Source: Rheinheimera riviphila (lineage in GTDB: Bacteria > Pseudomonadota > Gammaproteobacteria > Enterobacterales > Alteromonadaceae). Taken from it: 64,000 nt of DNA. The translations under genes and the position numbers were made by a program. Every line of letters starts with the position of its first letter. The stretch's first letter is position 1. Shown piece by piece: positions 32,793-42,266 of the stretch. The DNA lies in assembly GCF_004005945.1 (NCBI RefSeq), contig NZ_SACS01000014.1, forward strand, positions 78,919 to 142,918. Reading direction: 5' to 3'. Under the pieces are notes generated by a model that was given only the letters and a program-made list of their open reading frames with translations, was not told the origin of the DNA and searched no databases.

Positions 32793-35700
32793 CTAATGAA
32801 AGTTACGGCTGGCACTTTGCAGCTGGGGCAGCAGGTGATCCAGACTTTGCAACTGGCCGGCGATCACGTGAATGACCTCACCTTCGCGTTGTAACATGCC
32901 ATGCACCCATAAAATTCTGGCGGTTAAAAAGGGTGTTTTTTGGGCGATGGCTGTGGCGCGCCACACCAGTAAATTGACATTGCCGGTCTCATCTTCCAGC
33001 GTTACAAAAGTGACACCACCGGCAGTGCCGGGGCTTTGCCGCGCAGTCACCAATCCCGCCACCTGGACTGCGGTTTTATCATTCAGGTTATTAAGTTGCG
33101 CTGCTGTTTTCACCTTGTGTGGTAAACCCGTCTGGCGCAGCAATGCCATCGGATGTTGATGAAGACTTAACCCCAGCCTGGCGTAATCTTCAATTAAATC
33201 ATCAATAGGCGCTGGTGCTGGCAGGGTAAAGGCTGCTGAATCTAAGTCCGGTGGCGGTTCCGGATCTTCGGTGAGCAGTTGCAGGTCCCCGGCTTTGTGC
33301 TGATGCGGCAATGGAGCCGCAGATTTTGGTTCTGTAAGCAGTTCCAGCTGTTTGCTGTGGCGATAAGCGGCTGCTGCTTGTGCGACAGCTGCCTGTTCCG
33401 TGTTAGCAAATAATGGTAAATCGGTCAGACTGTCCTGTAACTGCCAGCGGCTTTGATAACGATGGCCACTCAACAGTTGCAAAGCACCGCTGCTGGCCAA
33501 TAAGGCTAAATCGTCCTTGCGCATGCCACTGTGGCTTAATGCCGCGAGGTTGGTAAAACCATCAGCGGGCCGCATCGCCACCATGTGCTGGCAACGTTGC
33601 TGATTGAGCCCTTTAATTTGCCGAAATCCCAGTCGTAATGCCCGGTCGCTGGTCATTGTTTGGCTGGCATCGGGTGAATGGCACGCTGGCAAATGTTCTA
33701 TCTGATGATCCCAGGCCGAATGTTGGATACAGACCGGCAGAATATGCAGCTGCTGGCGGGTGGCGTCTTGCACCAGCTGCGATGCCGAGTAAAAACCCAT
33801 TGGTAAGCTATTGAGCAAACATGTAAAAAATTCCAGCGGATAATAATATTTCAGCCATGCCGAGGCATAAGCCAACAGCGCAAAACTTGCCGAATGCGAT
33901 TCCGGAAAACCATATTCACCAAATCCACAAATTTGCTGAAAAATCTGCTTGGCGTAGGCTTCGGTGTAACCGCGCGCCAGCATGCCTTGTTGCAGCTTGG
34001 GCCAGAACTGGGTCAGCTCGCCGGTTTTTTTCCAGCTGGCCATCGCCCGGCGCAATTGATCCGCTTCGCCGCCACTAAAACCGGCGGCGACCATCGCCAG
34101 TTTAATCACCTGCTCCTGAAAAATCGGCACGCCCATGGTGCGACCCAAAACTTCCTTTAGAGCGAGCGAAGGATAACTAATCGCTTCCAGGCCACTGCGC
34201 CGACGTAAAAACGGATGCACCATGCCGCCTTGAATGGGTCCCGGCCGGACAATCGCAATCTGGATCACCAAATCATAAAAGCAGGCTGGTTTGAGCCTCG
34301 GCAACATACTCATTTGCGCCCGCGATTCAATTTGAAATAGCCCCACTGTGTTGGCATGCTGGATCATTTGGTACACCGCCGGATCGTCACCCATCCGGCT
34401 GATGTCAGCCAGTTGCAGCGGCCGCTGCTGCTCAGTGGCCACCAGCTGCAGAGTTTTGCGCAGGGCAGTGAGCATGCCAAGCGCCAGAATATCGACTTTT
34501 AATAAACCCAGGGTTTCCAAGTCGTCCTTGTCCCATTGGATCACAGTGCGCTCTGCCATTGCCGCATTTTCGACCGGTACCAGTTCGTACAAAGGGCCGG
34601 CAGAGATCACAAAGCCACCGACATGCTGCGACAAATGCCTTGGAAAACCACGGATTTGGTTCACCAGTTGAATAAATTGCTGCGCCATTGCCGATTGCAA
34701 ATCGAAGCCGACTGCAGCCAGCTGCTGATACCAGGGCTGATGGGGATCCCGGCGGTTGATTTGCTGCAAAAAGTGTTCGAGCTGAGTTGGGTGAAAACCG
34801 AGCGCTTTACCCACATCGCGCACACTGCTGCGCAGCCGGTAACTAATCACAGTGGCCGCCAGCGCCGCACGTTGCCGGCCATATTTTTGGTAAATGTACT
34901 GAATAATTTCTTCGCGCCGTTCATGCTCAAAATCGACGTCAATATCTGGCGGCTCAGCACGTTCTCTGGAGATAAACCGCTCGAACAACACCGAAATTTG
35001 CCGAGGATCCACCGCAGTAATTTCCAGGCAATAACAGACCACCGAATTAGCGGCAGAGCCGCGACCCTGATACAAAATCTGCTGGCTTTGGGCAAAACGG
35101 ACAACGTCGGCGATGGTCAGAAAAAAATAGGCGTAATGAAGTTCTTCGATGAGTTGCAACTCTTTGGTAATTAGTTGCTGAATATCCTCCGGCACCCCGG
35201 TTTTAAAACGTCGCAGGCAACCTTCAGCCACCAATTGTTTTAAATACTGGATGGCGCTTAGTCCTTCAGGCACCAATTCGGCCGGATACTCATATTGCAG
35301 TGAGTCCAAATTAAAATGGCAGCTATCGGCGATAGCAGCACTTTGTTCCAGCAATGCTTTTGAAAATAAAGGTTGCAGCTTGGCAATCGGTCTTAAGCTG
35401 CGCTCTGCATTGGCTTCCAGCGCTAAACCAGCTGCTGCAACGGTGGTGCCCAGCCGAATAGCGGTCAGCACATGCTGTAGTGGTAATTGTGCGCTGTCAT
35501 GCATCAGCACCGCACCCACAGCGCAGCTTTTGAGGTTAAAACTGTGGCCAAGTTGCTGCAGATAAAGTTGGCTGGCAGCATCATCGGCTTTGAGTAAGCG
35601 TTGCTGCGCCAGATACAGCCGTTGGCCAACCTGTTTTTGCAGCCACTCGCCCCAGTGGTGGTCGGTTGCGGTTTCACCGGAGGGTAGCCAAAGTACCAGG

Positions 35701-36056
35701 CAGTGGCGGCAACTTTTTAAATCCCATAATTCCAGCAGATACTGACCTTTTACCGCGCGGCTACGGGCTTTAGTAATAATGCGGCACAATTCGGCGTAGG
35801 CCGTGCGATCCGGGCATAACAACACCAGTTGCAAGGTACTTTGGTATTGGAAAAAAGCGCCGACAATTAATTTGATTGGCAGTTGCTGCTCTTTGATTTG
35901 TCGATGTGCCCGAACCACGCCAGCCACCGAGCACTCGTCCGTCAACGCCAGCGCCTGATAGCCCAGACTAGCCGCAGTGCTGACCAGTTGCTCCGGGCTG
36001 GAAGCGCCGGTTAAAAAGGAGAAGTTGCTCTGACAAAACAATTCGGCGTAGCGCAT
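32793..36056 (-). CDS. dnaE2: Error-prone DNA polymerase DnaE2 (ImuC)
   Basis: A 1087-residue C-family polymerase that performs translesion synthesis after DNA damage. The N-terminal PHP domain begins MRYAELFCQSNFSFLTGASS. The polymerase active site includes PPDIDVDFEHERREEI (near residue 375), and GRGSAANSVVCY lies just before it. A C-terminal OB fold is seen in TAVQVAGLVTARQSPG (near 985). Its ATG overlaps the imuB stop as TGATG, so the genes are translationally coupled. It is the last gene of the imuA-imuB-dnaE2 operon under the LexA box at 38365. Confidence 0.95.
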   Translation of the reverse strand: MRYAELFCQSNFSFLTGASSPEQLVSTAASLGYQALALTDECSVAGVVRAHRQIKEQQLPIKLIVGAFFQYQSTLQLVLLCPDRTAYAELCRIITKARSRAVKGQYLLELWDLKSCRHCLVLWLPSGETATDHHWGEWLQKQVGQRLYLAQQRLLKADDAASQLYLQQLGHSFNLKSCAVGAVLMHDSAQLPLQHVLTAIRLGTTVAAAGLALEANAERSLRPIAKLQPLFSKALLEQSAAIADSCHFNLDSLQYEYPAELVPEGLSAIQYLKQLVAEGCLRRFKTGVPEDIQQLITKELQLIEELHYAYFFLTIADVVRFAQSQQILYQGRGSAANSVVCYCLEITAVDPRQISVLFERFISRERAEPPDIDVDFEHERREEIIQYIYQKYGRQRAALAATVISYRLRSSVRDVGKALGFHPTQLEHFLQQINRRDPHQPWYQQLAAVGFDLQSAMAQQFIQLVNQIRGFPRHLSQHVGGFVISAGPLYELVPVENAAMAERTVIQWDKDDLETLGLLKVDILALGMLTALRKTLQLVATEQQRPLQLADISRMGDDPAVYQMIQHANTVGLFQIESRAQMSMLPRLKPACFYDLVIQIAIVRPGPIQGGMVHPFLRRRSGLEAISYPSLALKEVLGRTMGVPIFQEQVIKLAMVAAGFSGGEADQLRRAMASWKKTGELTQFWPKLQQGMLARGYTEAYAKQIFQQICGFGEYGFPESHSASFALLAYASAWLKYYYPLEFFTCLLNSLPMGFYSASQLVQDATRQQLHILPVCIQHSAWDHQIEHLPACHSPDASQTMTSDRALRLGFRQIKGLNQQRCQHMVAMRPADGFTNLAALSHSGMRKDDLALLASSGALQLLSGHRYQSRWQLQDSLTDLPLFANTEQAAVAQAAAAYRHSKQLELLTEPKSAAPLPHQHKAGDLQLLTEDPEPPPDLDSAAFTLPAPAPIDDLIEDYARLGLSLHQHPMALLRQTGLPHKVKTAAQLNNLNDKTAVQVAGLVTARQSPGTAGGVTFVTLEDETGNVNLLVWRATAIAQKTPFLTARILWVHGMLQREGEVIHVIAGQLQSLDHLLPQLQSASRNFH

Positions 36057-37651
36057 CAGGCAAAGTACCCCTGTAAATACCAGCCACTGGCATTTTTAAA
36101 CGCCCAGCACCATTGGCCATCTTCATTACGGCCAATGTAATAATCGCGTTGGATTGGCTTTTGATCCCACCAGCCGGTCGTGATCCGTTCCAATCCGGGT
36201 TGTAATTGCAACTGCATCCGCAGTGGGATCGGCTGAATCAGCAGCAAGCCGGGTCTGAGCGGTAACAGTGAAAGGCTTGGTCGATGCGGTGGCCGATTGG
36301 CCCGATAATGACCATCTCCTTTGCCTGCGACCATCAGCAGCTCTGTTTGATGATAACTATTGGCCAGCTCTGGGCGATGATCGGCGTGTAGCGACGGCTG
36401 TTGTACCCGTTCCGCTCCAAGCTTGGCAGTTAGTAATGAGCGCAGGCGTAACGCATCAGCTGTGAGTACCGTTGTTGCCGTGCTCGCTGGGGTCGATTGC
36501 TGGTTAACTGCTTCTGCGCCGTCACGGGGCCGACTATCAAACAAAGGCAAATTATCGCCATCCCGGGCTGTGGTCTGACCGGCACTTAATTGCATTTTTA
36601 ACAGGGGGGCCGGCAATTTCAGTTGTTGCAGCTTTAACTGAAATAACGTCAGCCAGCGTGCTTGTTGGTATTCACCACAAGCCGACTGCAGGTTCAGCAG
36701 CAGCGGCGGGTGATCGCGCAGTTCCAGCCGCAACTGTAGCTGGTAACAATGCTGGTCCCGCAGTTGTAGGTAGTTTTGCAGCAGCTGTAATAAATACCCT
36801 AACGGCGCCTGCATTTGCTGCGTATGTTCCAGCTGATACAGCAATTCCAATGACTGACAAAATTGTTCCGGTGGCTGGTAAAACTGGCTCACTGTGGGCC
36901 TGTCACCCGCGACTTGGTCCAGCATCATGATGACTTCTGTACTAAATCGTCGGCTTAGTTCAGGCCTTGGAATAGCCAGCAATTGGCCAAGGTTGTTGAT
37001 GCCCATTGCCTGCAGTTGTTGCAGGATTTTCTGGCCAGTTGCTGTGGACTGCAACTGGCTGTGGTGTAGCGAACAATGATCCAAGGCTGCAGCAATCAAT
37101 GCCGGATCGTCGCTAACAAACCCAGGCTGGCTAAAACATAATAATTGCGCCGCGGCCGCGCTATGGGCAACTGCTATTTGGGTCTGCAGCTGTAGTGCCG
37201 TTATGTGCTGTGACAAGGTGCCCAGGTAAGCCGCCAAACCACCGTACAGTGCCAACATGGGGTCAATTCGCAGCCATACAGCACAAGGCGGATCCAGGGC
37301 AATATCGGCGCTGATTTGGTACAACAAGGCGGCAATTTGTTGTAAATATTGCAGTTCCTGCGCTGCCTGATAAGGCAGTACCTGCAGATCATGACAAAGG
37401 GCGCTGGCCATGCTTAGGGTCATCCCGGCTTGAATGCCTTGCTGTCGTGCGGCCGTATTGAGCTGCTTGATCAGGAAAGACCCAGGGTCTAGTAAGCACA
37501 GGGCTGGGGACGTTGGAGTTGGCGCTGGTGTTGATGCGGGCGCAGCCAATGGCGGCTGAGCCCCCTCCAGCGGGGCTGGCTGGTGCAGTGACTGAAATAG
37601 GCTGTCGAGCTGCAGCGCAGGGAAGTGTAGATAGACCCATAAAGAAGCCAT
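36056..37651 (-). CDS. imuB: ImuB, Y-family polymerase-like protein
   Basis: A 531-residue relative of Y-family polymerases. In known systems ImuB is not a polymerase but links DnaE2 to the beta clamp and ImuA. MASLWVYLHFPALQLDSLF replaces the catalytic aspartate segment found in active enzymes. GINNLGQLLAIPRPELSRRF is the thumb-like helix-hairpin region, and the C-terminal part around GWWDQKPIQRDYYIGRN is typical of ImuB. The start has AGGAGA 9 bases upstream. It lies 13 bases after imuA. Confidence 0.9.
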   Translation of the reverse strand: MASLWVYLHFPALQLDSLFQSLHQPAPLEGAQPPLAAPASTPAPTPTSPALCLLDPGSFLIKQLNTAARQQGIQAGMTLSMASALCHDLQVLPYQAAQELQYLQQIAALLYQISADIALDPPCAVWLRIDPMLALYGGLAAYLGTLSQHITALQLQTQIAVAHSAAAAQLLCFSQPGFVSDDPALIAAALDHCSLHHSQLQSTATGQKILQQLQAMGINNLGQLLAIPRPELSRRFSTEVIMMLDQVAGDRPTVSQFYQPPEQFCQSLELLYQLEHTQQMQAPLGYLLQLLQNYLQLRDQHCYQLQLRLELRDHPPLLLNLQSACGEYQQARWLTLFQLKLQQLKLPAPLLKMQLSAGQTTARDGDNLPLFDSRPRDGAEAVNQQSTPASTATTVLTADALRLRSLLTAKLGAERVQQPSLHADHRPELANSYHQTELLMVAGKGDGHYRANRPPHRPSLSLLPLRPGLLLIQPIPLRMQLQLQPGLERITTGWWDQKPIQRDYYIGRNEDGQWCWAFKNASGWYLQGYFA

Positions 37652-37664
37652 AACGTTGTTCTCC

Positions 37665-38339
37665 TCAGGCACTGTGGCTCAGAACCAGCGCAGAGTTAGC
37701 GGCTGTATTTTGCAGTGCCAACCTTGGCCAGCGCGCTGTCATATCAACCAGCATCGGCGCCATTGGCCTGCCACCACGGCGTTTAAGCACCTGAACTTTG
37801 AGCCCTTGTAATGCCGGACTGAGCTGAAGACTCAGTGCTATCGGCAGCGACAATTGCATTTGTTGCTGCCCGCGAAAAATAAACAAATTGGCCATGCCAT
37901 GCTGCGCGCACAGTTGCAGTCGTTTTAACTGGGCAATCGAAAGGGTTGATTGCCACAAAACCACGGCGCCACAACAACCGCTTTTCAGGCATTGTTCGGC
38001 CGCCCAGAGCGCATCCTGTGCGGTGGCTGGCTGCAACACCAACACCTGTTCCACCGCCAGACCGGCCGCTTGTAACATCTGACTGCCAATCAGCAGCGGT
38101 GGATTAATAAATGTCAGGAGTTGCGCGTGAATAAGCGGTCTGGTTAAACAAGGCAACAACAGTCGCAGCTCGCCGATGCCAATAGGACTGTGGATCTCGA
38201 TCACGGTATTTGCTGGGAAACCACCGGCCAGCAGTTGGTCAAGCTCAGCAAATCCGGTACTCAATAAAGTGCCGGGACTGGCCTGATCATGCAGTGACCA
38301 GATTTGGCCACTGGCTTTAAGTTCGGACACTGTGCTCAT
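37665..38339 (-). CDS. imuA: ImuA, RecA-like SOS mutagenesis protein
   Basis: A 224-residue RecA/SulA-like protein, first gene of the translesion cassette. FAELDQLLAGGFPANTVIEIHS is the degenerate Walker A region, with LLTFINPPL and VLVLQPAT as core strands, and VLKRRGGRP near the end is characteristic. It partners ImuB and DnaE2. A LexA box lies 26 bases upstream of the start. Confidence 0.88.
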   Translation of the reverse strand: MSTVSELKASGQIWSLHDQASPGTLLSTGFAELDQLLAGGFPANTVIEIHSPIGIGELRLLLPCLTRPLIHAQLLTFINPPLLIGSQMLQAAGLAVEQVLVLQPATAQDALWAAEQCLKSGCCGAVVLWQSTLSIAQLKRLQLCAQHGMANLFIFRGQQQMQLSLPIALSLQLSPALQGLKVQVLKRRGGRPMAPMLVDMTARWPRLALQNTAANSALVLSHSA

Positions 38340-38364
38340 CAGCCATACCTCAATCCATAGAATA

Positions 38365-38380
38365 CTGTAATTATATACAG
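38365..38380 (-). promoter_or_regulatory. LexA (SOS) box
   Basis: CTGTAATTATATACAG, a near-palindromic CTG-N10-CAG that matches the gammaproteobacterial LexA consensus. Placed just upstream of imuA, it predicts SOS induction of imuA-imuB-dnaE2. Confidence 0.92.
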
Positions 38381-38749
38381 TATATAGCGTTGGTTTCAGG
38401 CAGCAAGCTCATTCCGGAAAATTGTGCATCAACCGGGTTAACCCCGCAAAAAGGCTGATGTTTTTTTTGTTGTTGTAACAGAAAATATGTTTCAGAAGCA
38501 GGTGTCTTAATAAAATGCACAGAAAATCAAAAGCTTAACCTATAAATCACTTCGTGTTCGCCGCAGAGTTGTTACAGCAGCAAATCTGGCATTTACAACC
38601 TTTTTTACCAAAAAGCGCACTATTAATTCAGACCTGCAAGCATCAGCTGCTGCAGACGGTGTCAGGCGGTATCCGACACTGTCCGGCGGCGATAAATGCC
38701 CACAGATCAGGCGCCCATCCGGCGATCTATCACTTTTGGAGATACAGTT
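38381..38749. other. Gene-free stretch upstream of DUF3718 gene
   Basis: Apart from the LexA-controlled promoter at its left edge I see no gene, RNA or repeat family here. A GC-rich segment at about 38640-38735 precedes the ribosome site (GGAGA) of the DUF3718 gene. Confidence 0.4.
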
Positions 38750-39130
38750 ATGAAAAAATTTCAAATAGTTAGTTGTGCCGTCCTGCTGGTTCTTACTGCA
38801 ACTACCGCAGCGCATGCTGTTGAATATGTTGCCGCTGACGATAGCCCGGCCAGTAAACTTTGTGTCAGTGCTGCCATGGACCGGCCGATCAAATTTCTGG
38901 TGGAAATGCGCGATACCGGTGTGTCAAAAAGATATGCCGCCAACCAAATCACCTGTAATGGCACGAATATCACCAGCTTTGCCCAACAAGCCGGTAATGA
39001 CGGCAATTATAAGATGTTAAATCCTCATCGCCGTGGCCATGTCGAAATCAGTGATCTGGCGCAGTTGCCAACAGTCGACGGGCAGATCATGACTGTCAGT
39101 GGTCAGGTGAACGAAGCCGCCAGACCGTAG
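38750..39130 (+). CDS. DUF3718 secreted protein
   Basis: A 126-residue exported protein. The start ATG 38750 has GGAGA 7 bases upstream, and the signal peptide ends at AAHAVE. YVAADDSPASKLCVSAAMDRP with a second cysteine in NQITCNG is the DUF3718 pattern, known mainly from Shewanella-like bacteria. The two cysteines may form a disulfide. Function is unknown. A strong hairpin terminator follows. Confidence 0.8.
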   Translation: MKKFQIVSCAVLLVLTATTAAHAVEYVAADDSPASKLCVSAAMDRPIKFLVEMRDTGVSKRYAANQITCNGTNITSFAQQAGNDGNYKMLNPHRRGHVEISDLAQLPTVDGQIMTVSGQVNEAARP

Positions 39131-39182
39131 TCAGTTATGATGTCAGGGCTTCACCGTAACCAACAGAGCCATTTACCGAAAG

Positions 39183-39242
39183 GGCAGCAGCCAGAGTGAC
39201 ACAATCCGTCAACGACTTCGGCTGCTGCTTTTGCCTGTTATT
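39183..39242 (+). terminator. Probable terminator after DUF3718 gene
   Basis: GCAGCAGCC (39184-39192) pairs with GGCTGCTGC (39230-39238) across a 37-base loop, followed by TTTT. Confidence 0.6.
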
Positions 39243-39355
39243 GTGCGAACTTTATGGTTTTTAAAGCCTGAATAGTGTTTTTACCGGAACGAACGGTTTT
39301 GGTTGATTTGCTATTGCTGCCAATGGGAAAGAATGTGCAATAATCGTCGCTAACG

Positions 39356-39973
39356 ATGGCTTTTCAGACGAACCTTCCAAATCCGATGACAGTATTAGGC
39401 ACGCACCAAGGTATTATTTTTGATCTGGATGGCACTTTAGTCGATTCCAGACTGGATTTCTCAGTGTTATGCCAGCGCTTAGGCTGGCCGGCGGGCACAC
39501 CGATCCTGGAACATTTGGCCACTTTGACCGATCCGCTGGAAGTTGCCGTTGCCGCGCAGGTGATTGAACAATTTGAACTTGAAGGCGCGGCTAACGCCAG
39601 CTGGATGCCAGGCGCCGCAGCGTTATTACAGCAGCTGCAACAACAAAAAATTCCCACTGCAATTTTGACCCGTAACATCAAATCGGCGACCGAACTTTGC
39701 ATCAAAAATCTGCAGATTAACGTCGATCTGGTGTTAACCCGCGAGGATTGCGCACCAAAACCTGATCCGGCCGGTTTGTTTCACATTGCTAAAAAGTGGC
39801 AACTGGATTGCCGGCAGTTGTTATTTGTCGGTGATTATCTGTTTGATTTACAAACGGCGACCAGAGCCGGCATGCCTTCTTGCTTGTACCGCACCGCTGA
39901 CAACGCGCATTTTGCCGAGCTTGCCGATTTTATTATTGACGATTTTTCAGAGCTACAGCAGCACTACAGCTAA
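39356..39973 (+). CDS. HAD-superfamily phosphatase
   Basis: A 205-residue HAD hydrolase resembling phosphoglycolate-phosphatase-like enzymes. GIIFDLDGTLVDS (motif I, nucleophile near residue 23), ILTRNIKSA (motif II), a lysine in APKPDP (motif III) and FVGDYLFDLQTA (motif IV) are all present, with a small helical cap between motifs I and II. Substrate is unknown. ATG 39386 (MTVLGTHQG) is an alternative start. Confidence 0.85.
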   Translation: MAFQTNLPNPMTVLGTHQGIIFDLDGTLVDSRLDFSVLCQRLGWPAGTPILEHLATLTDPLEVAVAAQVIEQFELEGAANASWMPGAAALLQQLQQQKIPTAILTRNIKSATELCIKNLQINVDLVLTREDCAPKPDPAGLFHIAKKWQLDCRQLLFVGDYLFDLQTATRAGMPSCLYRTADNAHFAELADFIIDDFSELQQHYS

Positions 39974-40074
39974 TCCGGTTAATTTCCAAACAGACAACTG
40001 CATGTGGTATTGCTAAACTAATCCGGCAGATCCATCAATTCGCTCTAACAGACCATTGATTTTAAAGGTGACGG

Positions 40075-41334
40075 GTGTCAGTAGCAAAAATAAGTCCAAG
40101 CCAGGTAAAAATCGGCTATTTCATCCAGTTACCGGTGAATTGGATGAAACATCCGTTTATTTCCAATAAATTTAAAGTCGACAGTTACGAACAAATTGCC
40201 ATTATCCAGACGTTGGATTTGGACTTCGTGTATTTTTTCCCCGATAAAAGCAGCATTGATCTGAACCAGGAACCGGAGCCGAATGCAATTGATTTAAACC
40301 AGCAGGCGGCTCAGTTGAAGTATGAACTGGAACGGGAGAAAAACGCCCGCATTGAACAGGCGAAAGAGCAGCGCCGGCAAATTCAGAAAACCGAAAAAGC
40401 TTTTGAACAGTCGATGGTGCAAGTGCGTAATGTGATGGCGAAAATTGGCAGTCGTCCATTGCAGGCGGTAGATGAAGCGACCGAACTGATTAATCGGATT
40501 GCTGATACCATCATCAATGCTGATGCTTTAGTACTGCATTTGATTTCTCAGGCAGGAAAAGATCAAGAAAGCCTGTATTATCATGTATTAAACGTGTCTG
40601 TGTTATCCATGATGCTGGCAAAAAATCTTGGTTTTAGTGACGAAAAAATTAAGCTGGCCGGGCTTGGCGCGTTATTTCATGATATGGGAAAACTGAAAAT
40701 CCCAACGCAAATATTGCGTAAGACTGAACCATTAACGGCCCCCGAAGCCAATTTATTAAAATTGCATACCAAGTACGGCGTTGATTTACTGCGCCTGACC
40801 GAAGCATTTCCGGTTGCAGCTTTTCCGGTGATTTTGCAGCACCACGAAATGTTAGACGGTAGTGGTTACCCGGCGGGGCTTAAAAGTGATCAAATTGATG
40901 AGTTGGCCAAAGTGGTGGCGGTGGTCAACGAATTTGATAACTTATGCCATCCGGCTGATCCGACCAAAGCCCGTTCACCGCACCATGCGATGTCTTTTTT
41001 GTTTAAAAGCATGAAGGGCAAATTAGGTGCGGCGCAAATGGGGCAACTGATTAAAATGATGGGCGTTTATCCGCCAGGCACTGTGGTAATGCTGACCGAT
41101 CAGCGTGTCGCATTGGTGATGTCCGTCAATAGCGACAAACTATTGTACCCGAATGTGCTGGTTTACGATCCACAGATCCCAAGGCTGGAAGCGCCGGTCA
41201 TTACGCTGGAAGAAGGCAAGCTTGCTATTGTCAAAGTACTGAAACCATCGGCATTGCCGCCTGCCATTTATGAGTACCTGAACCCGCGGGCACAGGTCAG
41301 TTATTATGTGCAAAGTGATAAGCCAGGCAGTTAA
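40075..41334 (+). CDS. HD-GYP cyclic-di-GMP phosphodiesterase with DUF3391
   Basis: A 419-residue protein. The N-terminal DUF3391 domain begins ISPSQVKIGYFIQLPVNWMKHPF (residues 5-60), followed by a coiled region (about 75-125) and an HD-GYP domain. The motifs FHDMGKLKIP (HD, with the lysine) and HHEMLDGSGYPAGL (GYP) are intact, so cyclic-di-GMP hydrolysis is likely. The start is GTG at 40075, with AAAGGTGA upstream. It lies 100 bases after the HAD gene. Confidence 0.92.
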   Translation: MSVAKISPSQVKIGYFIQLPVNWMKHPFISNKFKVDSYEQIAIIQTLDLDFVYFFPDKSSIDLNQEPEPNAIDLNQQAAQLKYELEREKNARIEQAKEQRRQIQKTEKAFEQSMVQVRNVMAKIGSRPLQAVDEATELINRIADTIINADALVLHLISQAGKDQESLYYHVLNVSVLSMMLAKNLGFSDEKIKLAGLGALFHDMGKLKIPTQILRKTEPLTAPEANLLKLHTKYGVDLLRLTEAFPVAAFPVILQHHEMLDGSGYPAGLKSDQIDELAKVVAVVNEFDNLCHPADPTKARSPHHAMSFLFKSMKGKLGAAQMGQLIKMMGVYPPGTVVMLTDQRVALVMSVNSDKLLYPNVLVYDPQIPRLEAPVITLEEGKLAIVKVLKPSALPPAIYEYLNPRAQVSYYVQSDKPGS

Positions 41335-41369
41335 ACAGGGTTATCTAACAACCTGCATTTCAACAAGTG

Positions 41370-41708
41370 CTAATACGTCAATGCAAACAACAATTCAGCT
41401 AGGTCCGGTTGCCACTGCGACGTTTTCGCCACGCGCTGCCCCTGAAAAGTCACGCCTTCGCCTAACAACAAACTGCGCTGCAATAATGCCTGTGGTGTCC
41501 CAGCCGCAAAAGCCAGCGTCAGATTGCTGCGCAGTACCCGATGCCAGGGCAAAGGCATTGATTCTGGAGCCATTCCCAGTGCTTTACCGACTAAGCGTGC
41601 GCGGCCAGGTAAGCCTGATAAATCAGCAATCTGACCATAGCTTGCCACTTTACCCGGTGGTATTTGCCGGACGGTTTGCCAGATTTGCGTGTAATAAGCA
41701 GAAGACAT
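41370..41708 (-). CDS. Alkyltransferase-like protein (ATL), MGMT family
   Basis: A 112-residue DNA-repair recognition protein. The helix-turn-helix IPPGKVASYGQIADLSGLPGRARLVGKALG is that of O6-alkylguanine transferases, but the active-site PCHR reads PWHRVL: tryptophan replaces the cysteine that accepts alkyl groups. ATL proteins bind O6-alkylguanine and hand it to nucleotide excision repair. The start at MSSAYYTQ (41708) gives the standard ATL length; the frame extends further but overlaps the divergent gene. Confidence 0.92.
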   Translation of the reverse strand: MSSAYYTQIWQTVRQIPPGKVASYGQIADLSGLPGRARLVGKALGMAPESMPLPWHRVLRSNLTLAFAAGTPQALLQRSLLLGEGVTFQGQRVAKTSQWQPDLAELLFALTY

Positions 41709-41774
41709 TCGCCCCACAGTCCCGTTAAAATAGCTTTCTTGCAGCATGCCATGAACAGAAGTGAAGCTCCAACC

Positions 41775-41960
41775 ATGTCGGTAAAAATCATCGAAAAACC
41801 CGAACCGCCCGCCAGTAATGAATGTTGTGGCAGTGGCAGCTGTTGCCCTTGTGTCTGGGATTATTACCGGGATCAACTGCATATCTGGCAACAGCAACAG
41901 CAGATGACGTCATTAGAGCTGAAGGTAAAAGAAGCCAGCCTTGCGTCACCGGCCGGTTAA
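41775..41960 (+). CDS. Oxidoreductase-like domain small protein
   Basis: A 61-residue cysteine-rich protein. PPASNECCGSGSCCPCVWDYYRDQL is the Oxidored-like domain signature (CCxSGC.xCVWDxY). The family is small and found also fused to larger proteins; its function is not established. Start is uncertain between ATG 41775 and ATG 41751. It is divergent from the ATL gene, sharing a 66-base promoter gap. Confidence 0.75.
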   Translation: MSVKIIEKPEPPASNECCGSGSCCPCVWDYYRDQLHIWQQQQQMTSLELKVKEASLASPAG

Positions 41961-42266
41961 ATCTTTGACTGAAATCAAATCTTTAATTGAAATCAAATCC
42001 TTGACTACAGTGAACTATCACCATTTTTGAGTCAGGATCGGTACAAGTGCAACTTCAGGCCGCAGATATCAATCTGGTGCCAGGCTAAAGTGGCTGGCCG
42101 AAACCGGCTGGAAATCGCCTGAAATCGGGCCGGGTCACTGGTTAAACCGAGCTGCAAAGGCGGCCAGCCTTGCTTTCAAAGCCAATATTCCATGGTATAG
42201 TCGGCTTCAGCTATATCTCTTATCCACCTAAACCATAACTAGAAAGACAACTAATTCAGGATTGCT
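41961..42266. other. Gap with 18-bp tandem repeat, possible gene remnant and POT promoter
   Basis: At 41959-42012 three 18-bp units begin AAATCTTTGACTGAAATC, partly overlapping the last codon of the previous gene. On the minus strand 42175-42032 is open for 47 codons and reads GWPPLQLGLTSDPARFQ then AWHQIDICGLKLHL, protein-like but without a start, perhaps a gene remnant. A plausible promoter for the POT gene has TTTCAA and TATAGT (about 42174-42201). Confidence 0.35.
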
